Positions 17,694 to 26,508 of a stretch of 64,000 nt of DNA are shown here, piece after piece; the stretch's first letter is position 1; every line of letters starts with the position of its first letter. The stretch is from Candidatus Bariatricus faecipullorum (lineage in GTDB: Bacteria; Bacillota; Clostridia; Lachnospirales; Lachnospiraceae). Below the pieces are notes generated by a model. It saw only the letters and a list, made by a program, of their open reading frames with translations, searched no databases and was not told the DNA's origin. Location: the NCBI GenBank assembly GCA_019118525.1, contig DWYV01000061.1:1-64000 (forward strand), read 5' to 3'. The position numbers and the translations under genes were made by a program.

Positions 17694-18404
17694 ATGCCGT
17701 CTTTTTTAAAGAATATTACCCCGTTTCTGGGAACCGGGGAGAGAAATGAAAAAGGGGAGACGCTGGAAGAATTTCTGGCGGCCTATGACCCGGGCCGCTA
17801 CCGTGCCCCGTCTGTTACCACGGACGCTCTGATTTTTTCTTATGAAGGGACGCCGGTTCCGGAGAGCTGCTGGAAGGTGCTTCTGATTCGGAGGCGGAAC
17901 CATCCCTGCATCGGGTGCTGGGCCCTGCCCGGAGGATTTATCGGTATGGAAGAAAATCTGGAAGTCTCGGCAGGACGGGAACTCATGGAGGAGACCGGCG
18001 TAGAGGGGCTCCCTCTGGAGCCCTTTGCCGTTTATGGAAATGTGAACCGGGACCCCAGAAACCGGGTGATTACCACCGCTTTTCTGTCCATCGTGGAGGC
18101 CTCCCGGGTGGAGGTGAAGGCCGGAGATGATGCGGCGGACGCACTCTGGTTTTCCATCCGGTGCCGGAAAGAGGAAGAAAGAGAAGAGGGGAAGGAAAAA
18201 CGGACCCGCTACTGTCTGGAGCTGGAGGCGCCGAAGCGGAATCTTTCCATGACCGCCCAGGTGGAGAAACGGGAGCGCACCGGACTGGTGCGGGAAGGCG
18301 GATTTTCCGTACTGGAGGACGGCAAAATCGCCTGCGATCATGCGGCTATCATTGTCCAGGGCTGGGAATTGCTGAAATCCCGCATGATTTCGTTTGACAA
18401 TTAA
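17694..18404 (+). CDS. Nudix hydrolase (ADP-ribose pyrophosphatase-like)
   Basis: The 236-residue protein contains a complete Nudix box: the GGFIGMEENLEVSAG half followed by RELMEETGV, so metal-dependent cleavage of a nucleoside diphosphate-X is expected. The preceding QRRNHPC-like stretch (RRRNHPCIGCWALPGG) resembles ADP-ribose pyrophosphatases and NrtR-type proteins; no winged helix is visible, so an enzyme is likelier than a regulator. I chose ATG 17694 because AGGAGG is 8 nt upstream; ATG 17652 would overlap ylmC and lacks a site. An insertion rich in Glu and Lys lies near residues 160-180. Confidence 0.88.
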   Translation: MPSFLKNITPFLGTGERNEKGETLEEFLAAYDPGRYRAPSVTTDALIFSYEGTPVPESCWKVLLIRRRNHPCIGCWALPGGFIGMEENLEVSAGRELMEETGVEGLPLEPFAVYGNVNRDPRNRVITTAFLSIVEASRVEVKAGDDAADALWFSIRCRKEEEREEGKEKRTRYCLELEAPKRNLSMTAQVEKRERTGLVREGGFSVLEDGKIACDHAAIIVQGWELLKSRMISFDN

Positions 18405-18478
18405 ATTGCGGACAATTATACTATACGTGTCAATGAAAAAATGAACCGATTCTGATAAGAAAATGAGGAGGAAAAAAG

Positions 18479-18928
18479 ATGAAATGTCCCTACTGTGGTA
18501 ACTTTGACACCCGTGTCATTGACTCGCGTCCGGCGGAGGACGGCACGTCCATCCGGAGAAGGCGTTCCTGCGATGCCTGTGGAAAGCGGTTTACGACCTA
18601 TGAGAAGGTGGAGACGATTCCTCTGATTATTATAAAGAAGGACAACAACCGGGAGCAGTATGACCGGAAGAAAATCGAGGGCGGCGTACTGCGGGCCTGC
18701 TACAAAAGACCGGTGCCTGCCGATGCGATTGAGGCCACTATCGACAGCATTGAGAAGGATATTTTCAGCCGGGAGGAAAAGGAGATTCCCAGCAGTGTGA
18801 TTGGGGAGATTGTCATGGAGCGGCTCAAAGAGCTGGATGCAGTCGCCTATGTGCGTTTTGCCTCTGTGTACCGGGAGTTCAAGGACGTGAATACGTTCAT
18901 GGCCGAGCTGAAAAAGATTCTGGAATAG
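18479..18928 (+). CDS. nrdR: Transcriptional repressor NrdR
   Basis: The 149-residue protein has a zinc ribbon (CPYC at 3-6, CDAC at 31-34) and an ATP-cone domain, the hallmark of NrdR, which represses ribonucleotide reductase genes when dATP is high. It is full length and strongly conserved, with GTSIRRRR and RFTTYEKVE. AGGAGG precedes ATG. It heads a cluster with coaBC, a pantothenate-type transporter gene and coaX; no reductase gene or NrdR box was seen here. Confidence 0.97.
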   Translation: MKCPYCGNFDTRVIDSRPAEDGTSIRRRRSCDACGKRFTTYEKVETIPLIIIKKDNNREQYDRKKIEGGVLRACYKRPVPADAIEATIDSIEKDIFSREEKEIPSSVIGEIVMERLKELDAVAYVRFASVYREFKDVNTFMAELKKILE

Positions 18929-18955
18929 ACCGGAAAAGAAAGGGATGGAAGTTCC

Positions 18956-20155
18956 ATGGAGAAAAAAAAGACAGTAGTTCTGGGAGTGACGGGAGGCATT
19001 GCGGCATACAAGACGGCCAGCCTGGCCAGTATGCTGGTAAAAAACGGGTATGACGTGCAGGTGCTGATGACACAGAACGCCACGAATTTTATTAACCCCA
19101 TTGTATTTGAGACGCTGACGAAGCACAAATGCCTTATCGATACCTTTGACCGGAATTTTGAGTTCAGTGTGGAGCATGTGGCTCTGGCCAAGCTGGCGGA
19201 CGTGGTGATGATTGCGCCTGCCACGGCGAATGTTATCGGAAAGCTGGCCCATGGAATTGCGGACGACATGCTGACCACCACGGTGATGGCATGCCGGACA
19301 TGCCCGAAGATTATCGCTCCGGCCATGAACACGGAGATGTATTTCAACCCCGTGGTACAGGACAACCTGAAGATTCTGGAAGGCTACGGCTACGAGGTTA
19401 TCCGCCCGGCGGAAGGGTACCTGGCCTGCGGCGACGTGGGTGCGGGAAAGATGCCGGAGCCGGAGACTCTGTTTGCATACATTTTTAAGGCGATAGCCTG
19501 TGAAAAAGACATGGTGGGAAAAAAGGTGCTGGTGACGGCAGGACCCACCAGGGAAGCCATTGACCCGGTGCGGTTTATCACAAACCATTCCTCCGGGAAG
19601 ATGGGATATGCCATTGCACGGGTCTGTGCGGCAAGGGGAGCGGAGGTCACGCTGGTCAGCGGACCTACCAGTCTTCCGGAGCCGGTTGCGGTGAAGACCG
19701 TGCATGTGACCACGGCCCGGGAGATGTTCCAGGCTGTGGCAGAACTTGCGCCGGAGGCGGATATTATCTGCAAAGCGGCGGCAGTGGCGGATTACCGTCC
19801 GAAACATGTGAGCCAGGAGAAAGTAAAAAAATCCGATGGAAACCTGGCGCTGGAAATGGAAAAGACCCAGGATATTCTGAAATATCTGGGCGAACACAGA
19901 AGACCCGGACAGTTTCTCTGCGGATTTTCCATGGAAACGGAAAACCTGACGGGTAATTCCAGAGCGAAGCTGGAGAAAAAGAACCTGGACATGATTGTAG
20001 CCAACAGTCTGAAGACCGAAGGCGCAGGATTCCAGGGGGACACCAACCAGGTCACTCTGATTACCAGGAATGAGGAGATACCGCTCCCACTTTTGAGCAA
20101 AGAGGAGACGGCGAACCTTATCCTGAATAAAGTGCTGGAAATGTCCGCACAGTAA
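18956..20155 (+). CDS. coaBC: Phosphopantothenoylcysteine decarboxylase / phosphopantothenate-cysteine ligase
   Basis: The 399-residue bifunctional enzyme makes 4'-phosphopantetheine for coenzyme A. The N-terminal CoaC flavoprotein part starts LGVTGGIAAYK, has the catalytic His in VEHVALAK, PATANVIGK for FMN, and the ACGDVGAGKM substrate clamp with active Cys. The CoaB part starts at about 185 with VLVTAGPTREAIDPVRFITN and has AAAVADYRP for CTP-dependent ligation. Length is normal. It lies 27 bp after nrdR and 64 bp before the transporter gene. Confidence 0.97.
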   Translation: MEKKKTVVLGVTGGIAAYKTASLASMLVKNGYDVQVLMTQNATNFINPIVFETLTKHKCLIDTFDRNFEFSVEHVALAKLADVVMIAPATANVIGKLAHGIADDMLTTTVMACRTCPKIIAPAMNTEMYFNPVVQDNLKILEGYGYEVIRPAEGYLACGDVGAGKMPEPETLFAYIFKAIACEKDMVGKKVLVTAGPTREAIDPVRFITNHSSGKMGYAIARVCAARGAEVTLVSGPTSLPEPVAVKTVHVTTAREMFQAVAELAPEADIICKAAAVADYRPKHVSQEKVKKSDGNLALEMEKTQDILKYLGEHRRPGQFLCGFSMETENLTGNSRAKLEKKNLDMIVANSLKTEGAGFQGDTNQVTLITRNEEIPLPLLSKEETANLILNKVLEMSAQ

Positions 20156-20219
20156 ATGTAACCTTACAGACCAAATGTATTGTATCCCGCATGCGGGAAT
20201 AGTAACAGGAGGAAGAAAA

Positions 20220-20891
20220 ATGAACAGACAGGCAACTCTCAACCAGGGCAAATCCACGTCCAGAACGAAGGGACTGGTGCTGCTCGCAATCTTTTCGGCT
20301 ATTATCGTCGTACTGGCGTATACCCCCTTCATCGGGTATATTCCGCTGGGATTTACCAGGGCAACTATTATTCATATACCGGTGATTATCGGCTCGCTGA
20401 TGCTCGGCCCGAAAAAGGGCGCGTTTCTGGGCGGGGTCTTCGGACTGACCAGCTTTATTAACAATACCATCAATCCGACCCTGACCTCTTTTGTGTTTAC
20501 GCCTTTTTACAGTCTGGGAGACTACAGCGGCGGCATCGGAAGTCTGATTATCTGTTTTGTGCCACGGATTCTTATCGGCGTGGTTCCCTACTATGTGTAC
20601 AGATTTGTCCATAAACTTCGGGGACGGGAAGGGGTTTCCGCACCGGGACTGATTCTGGCAGGACTTTCCGGCGCACTGGTGAATACTCTTCTGGTTATGA
20701 ACCTGATTTTCGTCTTTTTCCGGGACGCCTATGCGGCGGCGAACGGCGTGGCGGCAAATGCCGTATATGGATTTATCCTGGGAATTATCGGGGTGAACGG
20801 AATTCCCGAGGCCATAGTGGCGGCGGTTATCACACTGATACTGGGCAAGACCCTGATGCGAAAAGGCGTAAGAGAGCGGCTGGGAGTATAG
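20220..20891 (+). CDS. panT: ECF transporter S component, probably for pantothenate
   Basis: The 223-residue membrane protein has six predicted helices, a basic N terminus before the first helix, and the A-x-x-x-A-type helix in AIFSAIIVVLAYTPF, as in ECF S components that bind a vitamin and dock on a shared EcfAA'T module. Its place between coaBC and coaX points to pantothenate. No panBCD genes are in the window, in line with salvage. ATG 20220 follows AGGAGG by 6 nt. A perfect 14-bp palindrome (20185-20198) lies just upstream and may be an operator or small hairpin. Confidence 0.82.
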   Translation: MNRQATLNQGKSTSRTKGLVLLAIFSAIIVVLAYTPFIGYIPLGFTRATIIHIPVIIGSLMLGPKKGAFLGGVFGLTSFINNTINPTLTSFVFTPFYSLGDYSGGIGSLIICFVPRILIGVVPYYVYRFVHKLRGREGVSAPGLILAGLSGALVNTLLVMNLIFVFFRDAYAAANGVAANAVYGFILGIIGVNGIPEAIVAAVITLILGKTLMRKGVRERLGV

Positions 20892-20913
20892 AGACGAGGA
20901 GCGTGGACAGACT

Positions 20914-21675
20914 ATGATTCTTGCGATTGACATCGGCAATACAAACATCGTCATCGGGTGCGTGGACGATGAAAAGACTTATTTTATAGAAAGACTTTCC
21001 ACCATTAAGACGAAAATGGAGCTGGAGTATGCCATCGATATCCGGATGGTGCTGGATATCCACGGCGTCCGTCCGGAAGATCTGGACGGCGCCATCGTGG
21101 GTTCCGTAGTGCCCCAGATTACCGGGATTGTCAAACGGGCGGCAGAGAAAATTATCGGAAAAGAGACGAAGGTCATCGGGCCCGGTCTGAAAACCGGCCT
21201 GAATATCCTGATGGACAACCCGGCCCAGCTGGGAAGCGACCTGGTGGCAGACGCAGTGGCCGGGATTGCGGAATACGAACCGCCCCTGATTATCTTTGAC
21301 CTGGGGACCGCCACCACAGTCAGCGTAGTGGACGCAAACAAAAACTATATCGGAGGAATGATTCTTCCCGGAATCGTGGTCTCCCTGAATGCACTCACCG
21401 CCAACACTTCCCAGCTTCAGGGCATCAGCCTGGACGCGCCGAAGAGACTGGTAGGGAAAAACACCATCGAATGCATGAAAAGCGGAATCATCCACGGCAA
21501 CGCAGCCTCCCTGGACGGCCTCATCGACCGGATAGAGGAGGACCTGGGACAGAAGGCCACCGCCATCGCCACAGGCGGACTTGCCAAGGTCATCGTGCCC
21601 CATTGCCGCAGAACCATTATTTTAGATGACGATTTACTTTTAAAAGGACTGCGTATCATCTATAATAAGAATTAA
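20914..21675 (+). CDS. coaX: Type III pantothenate kinase
   Basis: The 253-residue protein catalyses the first step of CoA synthesis from pantothenate. ASKHA-fold motifs are clear: DIGNTNIVIG at the N terminus, GSVVPQIT, GSDLVADAVAG, and DLGTATTVSVVDA followed by GGMILPG. The type III enzyme is not inhibited by CoA and needs a monovalent cation. It lies 22 bp after the transporter gene, and a palindromic repeat follows its stop codon, probably ending the transcript. Confidence 0.97.
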   Translation: MILAIDIGNTNIVIGCVDDEKTYFIERLSTIKTKMELEYAIDIRMVLDIHGVRPEDLDGAIVGSVVPQITGIVKRAAEKIIGKETKVIGPGLKTGLNILMDNPAQLGSDLVADAVAGIAEYEPPLIIFDLGTATTVSVVDANKNYIGGMILPGIVVSLNALTANTSQLQGISLDAPKRLVGKNTIECMKSGIIHGNAASLDGLIDRIEEDLGQKATAIATGGLAKVIVPHCRRTIILDDDLLLKGLRIIYNKN

Positions 21676-21677
21676 AT

Positions 21678-21751
21678 GGGGACAGACTGCCTCCATTGGG
21701 GACGGGTACAGGCCGGCCCGTACCCGTCCCCGACGGGGGAAGACTGTCCCC
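21678..21751. repeat. Nested GGGGACGGGTAC palindromic repeat
   Basis: The outer arms GGGGACAG (21678-21685) and CTGTCCCC (21744-21751) enclose an inner palindrome with arms GGGGACGGGTAC (21698-21709) and GTACCCGTCCCC (21720-21731). This is the fullest of the three copies and has the REP/BIME style. It lies between coaX and the cytidylate kinase-like gene and creates a spurious in-frame N-terminal extension of the latter. Confidence 0.85.
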
Positions 21752-21774
21752 GGAGGAGAAAAGGGGGTGCTGAC

Positions 21775-22416
21775 ATGGCACGAAAAGTGATAACGATTAA
21801 CAGGCAGTACGGAAGCAATGGAAGAGCCATAGGAAGAAAGCTGGCGGAACATCTGGAGATTCCGTTTTTTGACAAAGATCTTCTGCGCCTGGTGAAGGAA
21901 AACTGCGGCGATTTGTCCTATAAGGAGCTGCTGAAGCTGGACGAGCGGGCGACGGGAAGATGGAAATATCCGGTGGAAGACGCCTGGCAGATGCAGGGAA
22001 AGTACCGTTATGAGACGATGAATGATATCCTGTTTGAGGCGGAGTCGAAGCTCATACGGTATCTTGCGCAAGAGGTGCCCTGCGTTATTATCGGACGCTG
22101 TTCCAATTATTTGCTCCGAAATGTGCCGGAGCATGTCAGCGTCTATATCTTTGCTCCCTTTGAGGACCGGGTAAAAAGGGTGATGGAGCGCTCTCATATC
22201 GGGGAGAAAGAGGCGGCAAAGCTGATAAATAAAATCGACAAGGAGCGCCGGTACTATTATAATTACCACACCGACGCATCCTGGTCAGATATGAGTCAGT
22301 ATGACCTTTGCATCGACAGCAGCCGGTTTACCATGAATGAAATTATCACCATGCTGACGGGGCTCTATCTGAAATGGGAGAGCGTACCGGCCCCGGGGAC
22401 CGGCGAAAATGAATAA
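21775..22416 (+). CDS. Cytidylate kinase-like protein
   Basis: The 213-residue P-loop protein begins VITINRQYGSNGRAIGRKLAE, the cytidylate-kinase-like variant of the NMP-kinase P-loop, and has FFDKDLL near residue 30 and IIGRCSNYLL near residue 105. It is shorter and more divergent than Cmk. Such proteins are common in Lachnospiraceae and their substrate is not established. I chose ATG 21775, after GGAGGAGAAAAGGGGG; an upstream in-frame ATG at 21676 lies in the palindromic repeat and would add a meaningless leader. Confidence 0.85.
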   Translation: MARKVITINRQYGSNGRAIGRKLAEHLEIPFFDKDLLRLVKENCGDLSYKELLKLDERATGRWKYPVEDAWQMQGKYRYETMNDILFEAESKLIRYLAQEVPCVIIGRCSNYLLRNVPEHVSVYIFAPFEDRVKRVMERSHIGEKEAAKLINKIDKERRYYYNYHTDASWSDMSQYDLCIDSSRFTMNEIITMLTGLYLKWESVPAPGTGENE

Positions 22417-22434
22417 GACGGAAAGGCAGAATCT

Positions 22435-23187
22435 ATGAAATTTATATCTTGGAACGTAAACGGAATCCGGGCCTGCGTGCAGAAAGGATTTCTGGACTTT
22501 TTTCAGGAAGCGGATGCAGATATCTTCTGCATTCAGGAGACGAAAATGCAGGAGGGTCAGCTGAAGCTGGACCTGCCGGGGTATCACCAGTACTGGAACT
22601 ATGCAAAAAGAAAGGGCTATTCCGGCACGGCGGTGTTCACAAAAGAGGAGCCCTTTTCGGTGTCTTATGGCATCGGCATAGAAGAGCATGATCAGGAAGG
22701 CCGGGTTATTACCCTGGAATTTGCGGAATACTTTTTTGTGACAGTGTATACGCCAAACTCCCAGAACGAGCTGGCCAGACTTCCCTACCGGATGCAGTGG
22801 GAGACCGATTTCCTGGCTTATCTGAAAAAACTGGAAGAAACAAAGCCGGTCATCTTCTGCGGCGACCTGAATGTGGCCCACAAAGAGATTGACCTGAAAA
22901 ATCCGAAGACAAACCGGAAGAATGCCGGATTTACCGACGAGGAACGGGAGAAGTTCTCCCGGCTTCTGGAATCCGGATTTATCGATACCTTCCGGTATTT
23001 TTATCCGGACCAGGAAGGCATCTATTCCTGGTGGTCCTACCGGTTCAGCGCCCGGGCAAAGAATGCAGGGTGGCGTATTGACTACTTCTGCGTGTCCGAA
23101 AGCCTGAAAGACCGTCTGGTGGACGCAAAAATTCTTACCACCGTGACCGGTTCCGACCACTGTCCGGTGGAACTGGACATCCGGTAG
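22435..23187 (+). CDS. xth: Exodeoxyribonuclease III
   Basis: The 250-residue protein repairs abasic and oxidised DNA ends. All motifs of the ExoIII/AP-endonuclease family are present: [14 protein letters not shown] (metal Glu), [12 protein letters not shown] (catalytic Asp/Asn) and the terminal GSDHCPVEL (catalytic His). Length is typical for the bacterial enzyme. It lies 18 bp after the cytidylate kinase-like gene and is likely co-transcribed. Confidence 0.96.
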   Translation: MKFISWNVNGIRACVQKGFLDFFQEADADIFCIQETKMQEGQLKLDLPGYHQYWNYAKRKGYSGTAVFTKEEPFSVSYGIGIEEHDQEGRVITLEFAEYFFVTVYTPNSQNELARLPYRMQWETDFLAYLKKLEETKPVIFCGDLNVAHKEIDLKNPKTNRKNAGFTDEEREKFSRLLESGFIDTFRYFYPDQEGIYSWWSYRFSARAKNAGWRIDYFCVSESLKDRLVDAKILTTVTGSDHCPVELDIR

Positions 23188-23237
23188 CACCTTTTTCCTT
23201 TTTTCTCATAGGATAATGTTGAAAGGAGGAAAACGGT

Positions 23238-24032
23238 ATGAGCATGAACGGAATTGATATTTCCAACTGGCAGAACGGGATTCAGGTAAATCAGGTTCCC
23301 TGCGACTTTGTTATCTGCAAAGCCACCCAGGGCACCACTTATGTAAACCCGGACTGCGACCGTGCTTACCAGCAGGCGAAAAACGCCGGGAAAAAGGTGG
23401 GAGTCTACCACTATTTCGGCGGAGGAAATCCGGATACGGAGGCAGAGTTCTTTGTAAATAATAGTAAGGGATATATCGGAGAGGCCCTGCTCGCCCTGGA
23501 CTGGGAAGAAAACCAGAACGGAAGATTCAGCCAGGGCGCCGCGGCGGCAAAACCCTTTCTGGATAAGGTTTACCAGCTGACCGGCGTCCGCCCCCTGATT
23601 TATATGAACAAAAATACCTGCCGGTCCTACGACTGGAGTTCTGTAGTGGCGGGAAACTACGGTCTCTGGGTCGCCCAGTACGCAAACAATAACCAGACCG
23701 GGTACCAGAGCGACCCCTGGACGGACAGCAAAGGCACGGGTGCCTTCCCGGTTATCGCCATGCATCAGTATTCGTCCAACGGAAGGCTGTCCGGATACAG
23801 CGGTCCGCTGGATCTGGATATTTTCTACGGTTCCGCTTCCGCCTGGGACGCCTATGCGAAGGGCAGTCCTTCCGGAGGCACTGCCGGAACTGTTGTATAC
23901 ACGGTAAAATCCGGTGACACCTTAAGCGGGATTGCCGCGCGGTACGGTACCACCTACCAGAAACTGGCTCAGCTTAACGGAATCTCCAATCCGAATCTGA
24001 TATACCCGGGCCAGAAGATAAAAATCAGCTAA
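23238..24032 (+). CDS. GH25 lysozyme with C-terminal LysM
   Basis: The 264-residue protein has a glycoside hydrolase 25 domain (about 3-205) with the DIS-x-W start (Asp 7) and catalytic DWE (Asp 88, Glu 90), then a Gly/Ser linker and one LysM domain (about 218-263; [18 protein letters not shown]). It cuts the MurNAc-GlcNAc bond of peptidoglycan. No signal peptide is seen, which is the layout of phage endolysins, but there are no phage genes around; it may be a domesticated autolysin or released at lysis. AAAGGAGG precedes ATG by about 7 nt. Confidence 0.93.
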   Translation: MSMNGIDISNWQNGIQVNQVPCDFVICKATQGTTYVNPDCDRAYQQAKNAGKKVGVYHYFGGGNPDTEAEFFVNNSKGYIGEALLALDWEENQNGRFSQGAAAAKPFLDKVYQLTGVRPLIYMNKNTCRSYDWSSVVAGNYGLWVAQYANNNQTGYQSDPWTDSKGTGAFPVIAMHQYSSNGRLSGYSGPLDLDIFYGSASAWDAYAKGSPSGGTAGTVVYTVKSGDTLSGIAARYGTTYQKLAQLNGISNPNLIYPGQKIKIS

Positions 24033-24043
24033 ACCAGGAAAAC

Positions 24044-24075
24044 CAGCCGGGTCCGGAACTGTCCGGGCCCGGCTG
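24044..24075 (+). terminator. GC-rich hairpin after the lysozyme gene
   Basis: 14-bp arms with one G-T wobble (24044-24057 and 24062-24075) close on ACTG. No T-run follows, so termination may be inefficient. Confidence 0.55.
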
Positions 24076-24146
24076 TATGCATATTCCGGGCCCTTCCGGC
24101 ATATAAATACTACCAGGGGTAAAACTACAGGGGGAGGACGGGCCGG

Positions 24147-24899
24147 ATGAAAAAATGGAAACTGGCAGGCGTGGCGGGAATCAGTATGCTGACGGTGCTT
24201 CTGTGCGTGTCGTCGGGCGGAAAAGCGGAGGCAGAGGAGTACCCGGAAGGAGCGAAACTGGTACGGTTTAACCTGCACAAATCGCTGAATCAGGAAGTAG
24301 GGGTGCCGGCGGGCGTACCGGGATATTTTACTTATTATTATGAAGGGGTGGAGTACCACTACGGGTTCCGTTTCAATCAGAACGGGACAGGTCTGGAAAC
24401 CATGACCTTTGGAACCGCCTATGTATGGGCGCCCTATTCCCTTATCCATTATGACGCGGCAGGCGGAAAGTTCACGCCCGATTCCGTGGAAAAAGAGCGG
24501 GTGGAAGCATCCACGGCCTATCTGGGAAACGTAACGCTGAAAAATACCAGGGGAGACGGAAAAAGTCTGGGAAATGAAGGAGAACTGACACAGCAGACCA
24601 GCCGCTATGCCACAGACTACACGATTTACGGAAACAGTCTGGAACTTTCGGAAGGGGTAATGCCCCGGCCGGAACGGGAGGGGTATACGTTTATGGGATG
24701 GTATGTCCAGACGGCCCATGGGGAAATTCAGCCGGAACAGACAGCCGCCTATGCCCAGCGTGGGGAATTCGGAAGTATCAGCAGCTGTCTCAACACACCG
24801 TTCACCGAACACACAAAAGTGCAGGAAAATCTGGAGAGAGAAGACACCTCCCTGCCGGAGATTACCCTGTATGCAAAATGGGAAAAAGAGGCGGATTAA
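24147..24899 (+). CDS. Secreted protein with one InlB B-repeat-like module
   Basis: The 250-residue protein has a signal peptide (basic start, hydrophobic 6-22, cleavage near KAEAEE). The middle region is Tyr-rich and unrecognised. Residues about 170-247 match the InlB/Flg_new repeat, with REGYTFMGWYVQ and a closing EITLYAKWEKE. Such modules are beta-grasp folds found in cell-surface adhesins. There is no sorting signal or membrane anchor, so it may be released. The 3' end overlaps the convergent reductase gene by 4 bp. Confidence 0.8.
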   Translation: MKKWKLAGVAGISMLTVLLCVSSGGKAEAEEYPEGAKLVRFNLHKSLNQEVGVPAGVPGYFTYYYEGVEYHYGFRFNQNGTGLETMTFGTAYVWAPYSLIHYDAAGGKFTPDSVEKERVEASTAYLGNVTLKNTRGDGKSLGNEGELTQQTSRYATDYTIYGNSLELSEGVMPRPEREGYTFMGWYVQTAHGEIQPEQTAAYAQRGEFGSISSCLNTPFTEHTKVQENLEREDTSLPEITLYAKWEKEAD

Positions 24900-25630
24900 A
24901 GAAATCCGCCGTCTATCCCGATAATCTGTCCTGTCAGATAGGAAGGCGCATTCGCCAGAAACCAGACGGATTCGGCCACCTCCTCCGGGGTGCCGAACCT
25001 GCCGGCGGGCACCTCCTCTGCCAGGACTTTTTTATCCTCTTCGGTCAGAACATCGTTCATCCGGGTGTCAATGACCCCGCAGGCGAGGGCGTTGACCTGA
25101 ATACCGCTGGGGGCCAGCTCCTTGGCCAGCGCCCTGGTTAGTCCGTGAACGCCCGCCTTGGAAGCAGAATAGGCGGCCTCGCAGGAAGCGCCTGCGGTTC
25201 CCCACATGGAAGTGATGCTGATAATACGCCCCCGTTTCTCATGCACCATATGGGGAATGGCCGCGCGGCAGCAGTAAAAAACGGAAGACAGATTGGTCTG
25301 TATGACCCGGGTCCAGTCTTCGTCCGTCATGTCTGTGAGAAGCCCCATCCAGGAGATTCCCGCATTATTGATAAGCACATCCAGCCCTCCGCAGCAGGAC
25401 TGAATCCGGGAAAAAATGGTTTCCACCTCTTCCGGACAGCCCACGTCTCCGGGCACCAGAGTGCAGGAAGCATTCCCTGCCGCTTCGATTTCTCTTTTCA
25501 CTCCCTGCAGTTCCTCCAGGGAACTGCGGCAGTTTAAAAACACATGGTATCCTTCCGCGGCGAACCGGAGGGCGCAGGCTCTTCCGATTCCCCGGGAGGC
25601 ACCGGTAACAAGCACAGTTTTCTGTTTCAT
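24896..25630 (-). CDS. SDR-family oxidoreductase (FabG-like)
   Basis: The 244-residue short-chain dehydrogenase has TGASRGIG for NADP(H), NNAG, the catalytic Ser in SITSMWG, and Tyr-x-x-x-Lys in AYSASKAG, with the C-terminal GQIIGIDGGFL of 3-oxoacyl-ACP reductase-like members. It is not in a fatty-acid cluster, so it may be a second FabG-like enzyme (YmfI type) with another substrate. AAAGGA lies 8 nt before ATG. It is monocistronic. Confidence 0.92.
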   Translation of the reverse strand: MKQKTVLVTGASRGIGRACALRFAAEGYHVFLNCRSSLEELQGVKREIEAAGNASCTLVPGDVGCPEEVETIFSRIQSCCGGLDVLINNAGISWMGLLTDMTDEDWTRVIQTNLSSVFYCCRAAIPHMVHEKRGRIISITSMWGTAGASCEAAYSASKAGVHGLTRALAKELAPSGIQVNALACGVIDTRMNDVLTEEDKKVLAEEVPAGRFGTPEEVAESVWFLANAPSYLTGQIIGIDGGFL

Positions 25631-25802
25631 GTTTAGATTCCTTTCCCTGAATATTGGACTCTCCTGATTATAGCATAAAAAATCTCATTTCGAAAGGAAG
25701 GGGAAAGGTTTCGCCGCTGGACTTGCCCCGGGGAATGGTCTATAATGTAAAGTGACAGATGACCAGGGAGAGAAAACCCTTTCAGACCGGAGGAGGAATA
25801 CT

Positions 25803-26348
25803 ATGGTAGACAGAGCCATTGAGTTCGCGACAAAGGCGCACAGCGGTCAGTTCCGCAAAGGAACCACCAGGCCTTATATCGTGCATCCGATTGAGGTAGG
25901 AGACATCGTTGCTTCCATGACTGAGGACGAGGAAGTCATTAGCGCAGCCATTCTTCATGATACCATTGAAGACTGCGAGGGAGTGACGGCAGAGGTACTG
26001 GAGGAGCAGTTTAACCGGCGGGTTGCCTCCATCGTAGCCCAGGAGAGCGAAGACAAGTCCCGGACCTGGATGGAGAGGAAATCCAGTACCATTGAGCATA
26101 TCCGCTATGCGCCGCGGGAGGTACAGATGATTGGACTTGCGGACAAGCTGTCCAATATGCGCGACATTGACCGGGATTATCCGGAATGCGGCGAAGAGCT
26201 CTGGAACCGGTTCCGTATGAAAGATAAAAACATGATTGGCTGGTATTATAAAGGAATCCGGGATGCGCTGAAAGACATTTTTGACGGGGTTCCGGCCTAT
26301 GAGGAATACTGCCGGTTAATTGAGAAAAATTTTCCGGAAAACCCGTAA
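25803..26348 (+). CDS. HD-domain phosphohydrolase, small alarmone hydrolase type
   Basis: The 181-residue protein is an HD hydrolase of the SpoT/Mesh1 type: AHSGQFRKG and YIVHPIEV at the N terminus, metal-binding HDTIED near residue 58, and ADKLSNMRDI near 120. There is no synthetase, TGS or ACT domain, so it should only degrade (p)ppGpp or a related nucleotide. The start is ATG 25803 after GGAGGAGG; the longer reading to 25752 has no site. TATAAT at 25741-25746 is a likely -10 box. It stands alone. Confidence 0.9.
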   Translation: MVDRAIEFATKAHSGQFRKGTTRPYIVHPIEVGDIVASMTEDEEVISAAILHDTIEDCEGVTAEVLEEQFNRRVASIVAQESEDKSRTWMERKSSTIEHIRYAPREVQMIGLADKLSNMRDIDRDYPECGEELWNRFRMKDKNMIGWYYKGIRDALKDIFDGVPAYEEYCRLIEKNFPENP

Positions 26349-26425
26349 TAAACGGGCCGGGAGCGGTCTGTTTTGTCTTTTTTCGGGTACAATACCTGTT
26401 AAAAATTTAATTATCGGTTTTTCGG

Positions 26426-26453
26426 TTGAAATCCCCAAAAAAAGTGATAAAGT
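26426..26453 (+). promoter_or_regulatory. Probable pta promoter
   Basis: TTGAAA (26426-26431), a 16-bp spacer and TAAAGT (26448-26453) lie about 55 bp before the start codon. Confidence 0.45.
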
Positions 26454-26508
26454 ATATTGTTGAAAGAAAGCGGGCGTATAAAATAGAAGAAATCAGGAGG
26501 AAGAAAAT

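Noticed and set aside
18416..20332. Open frame of 638 codons on the minus strand
   Set aside because: It lies fully antisense to nrdR and coaBC, both certain genes; the His- and Arg-rich composition is that of a shadow frame.
21676..21774. N-terminal extension of the cytidylate kinase-like protein
   Set aside because: It is translated from the palindromic repeat and has no ribosome site; the ATG at 21775 has one.
23238..24032. Prophage remnant around the GH25 lysozyme
   Set aside because: No holin, tail or packaging genes flank it; neighbours are housekeeping genes.
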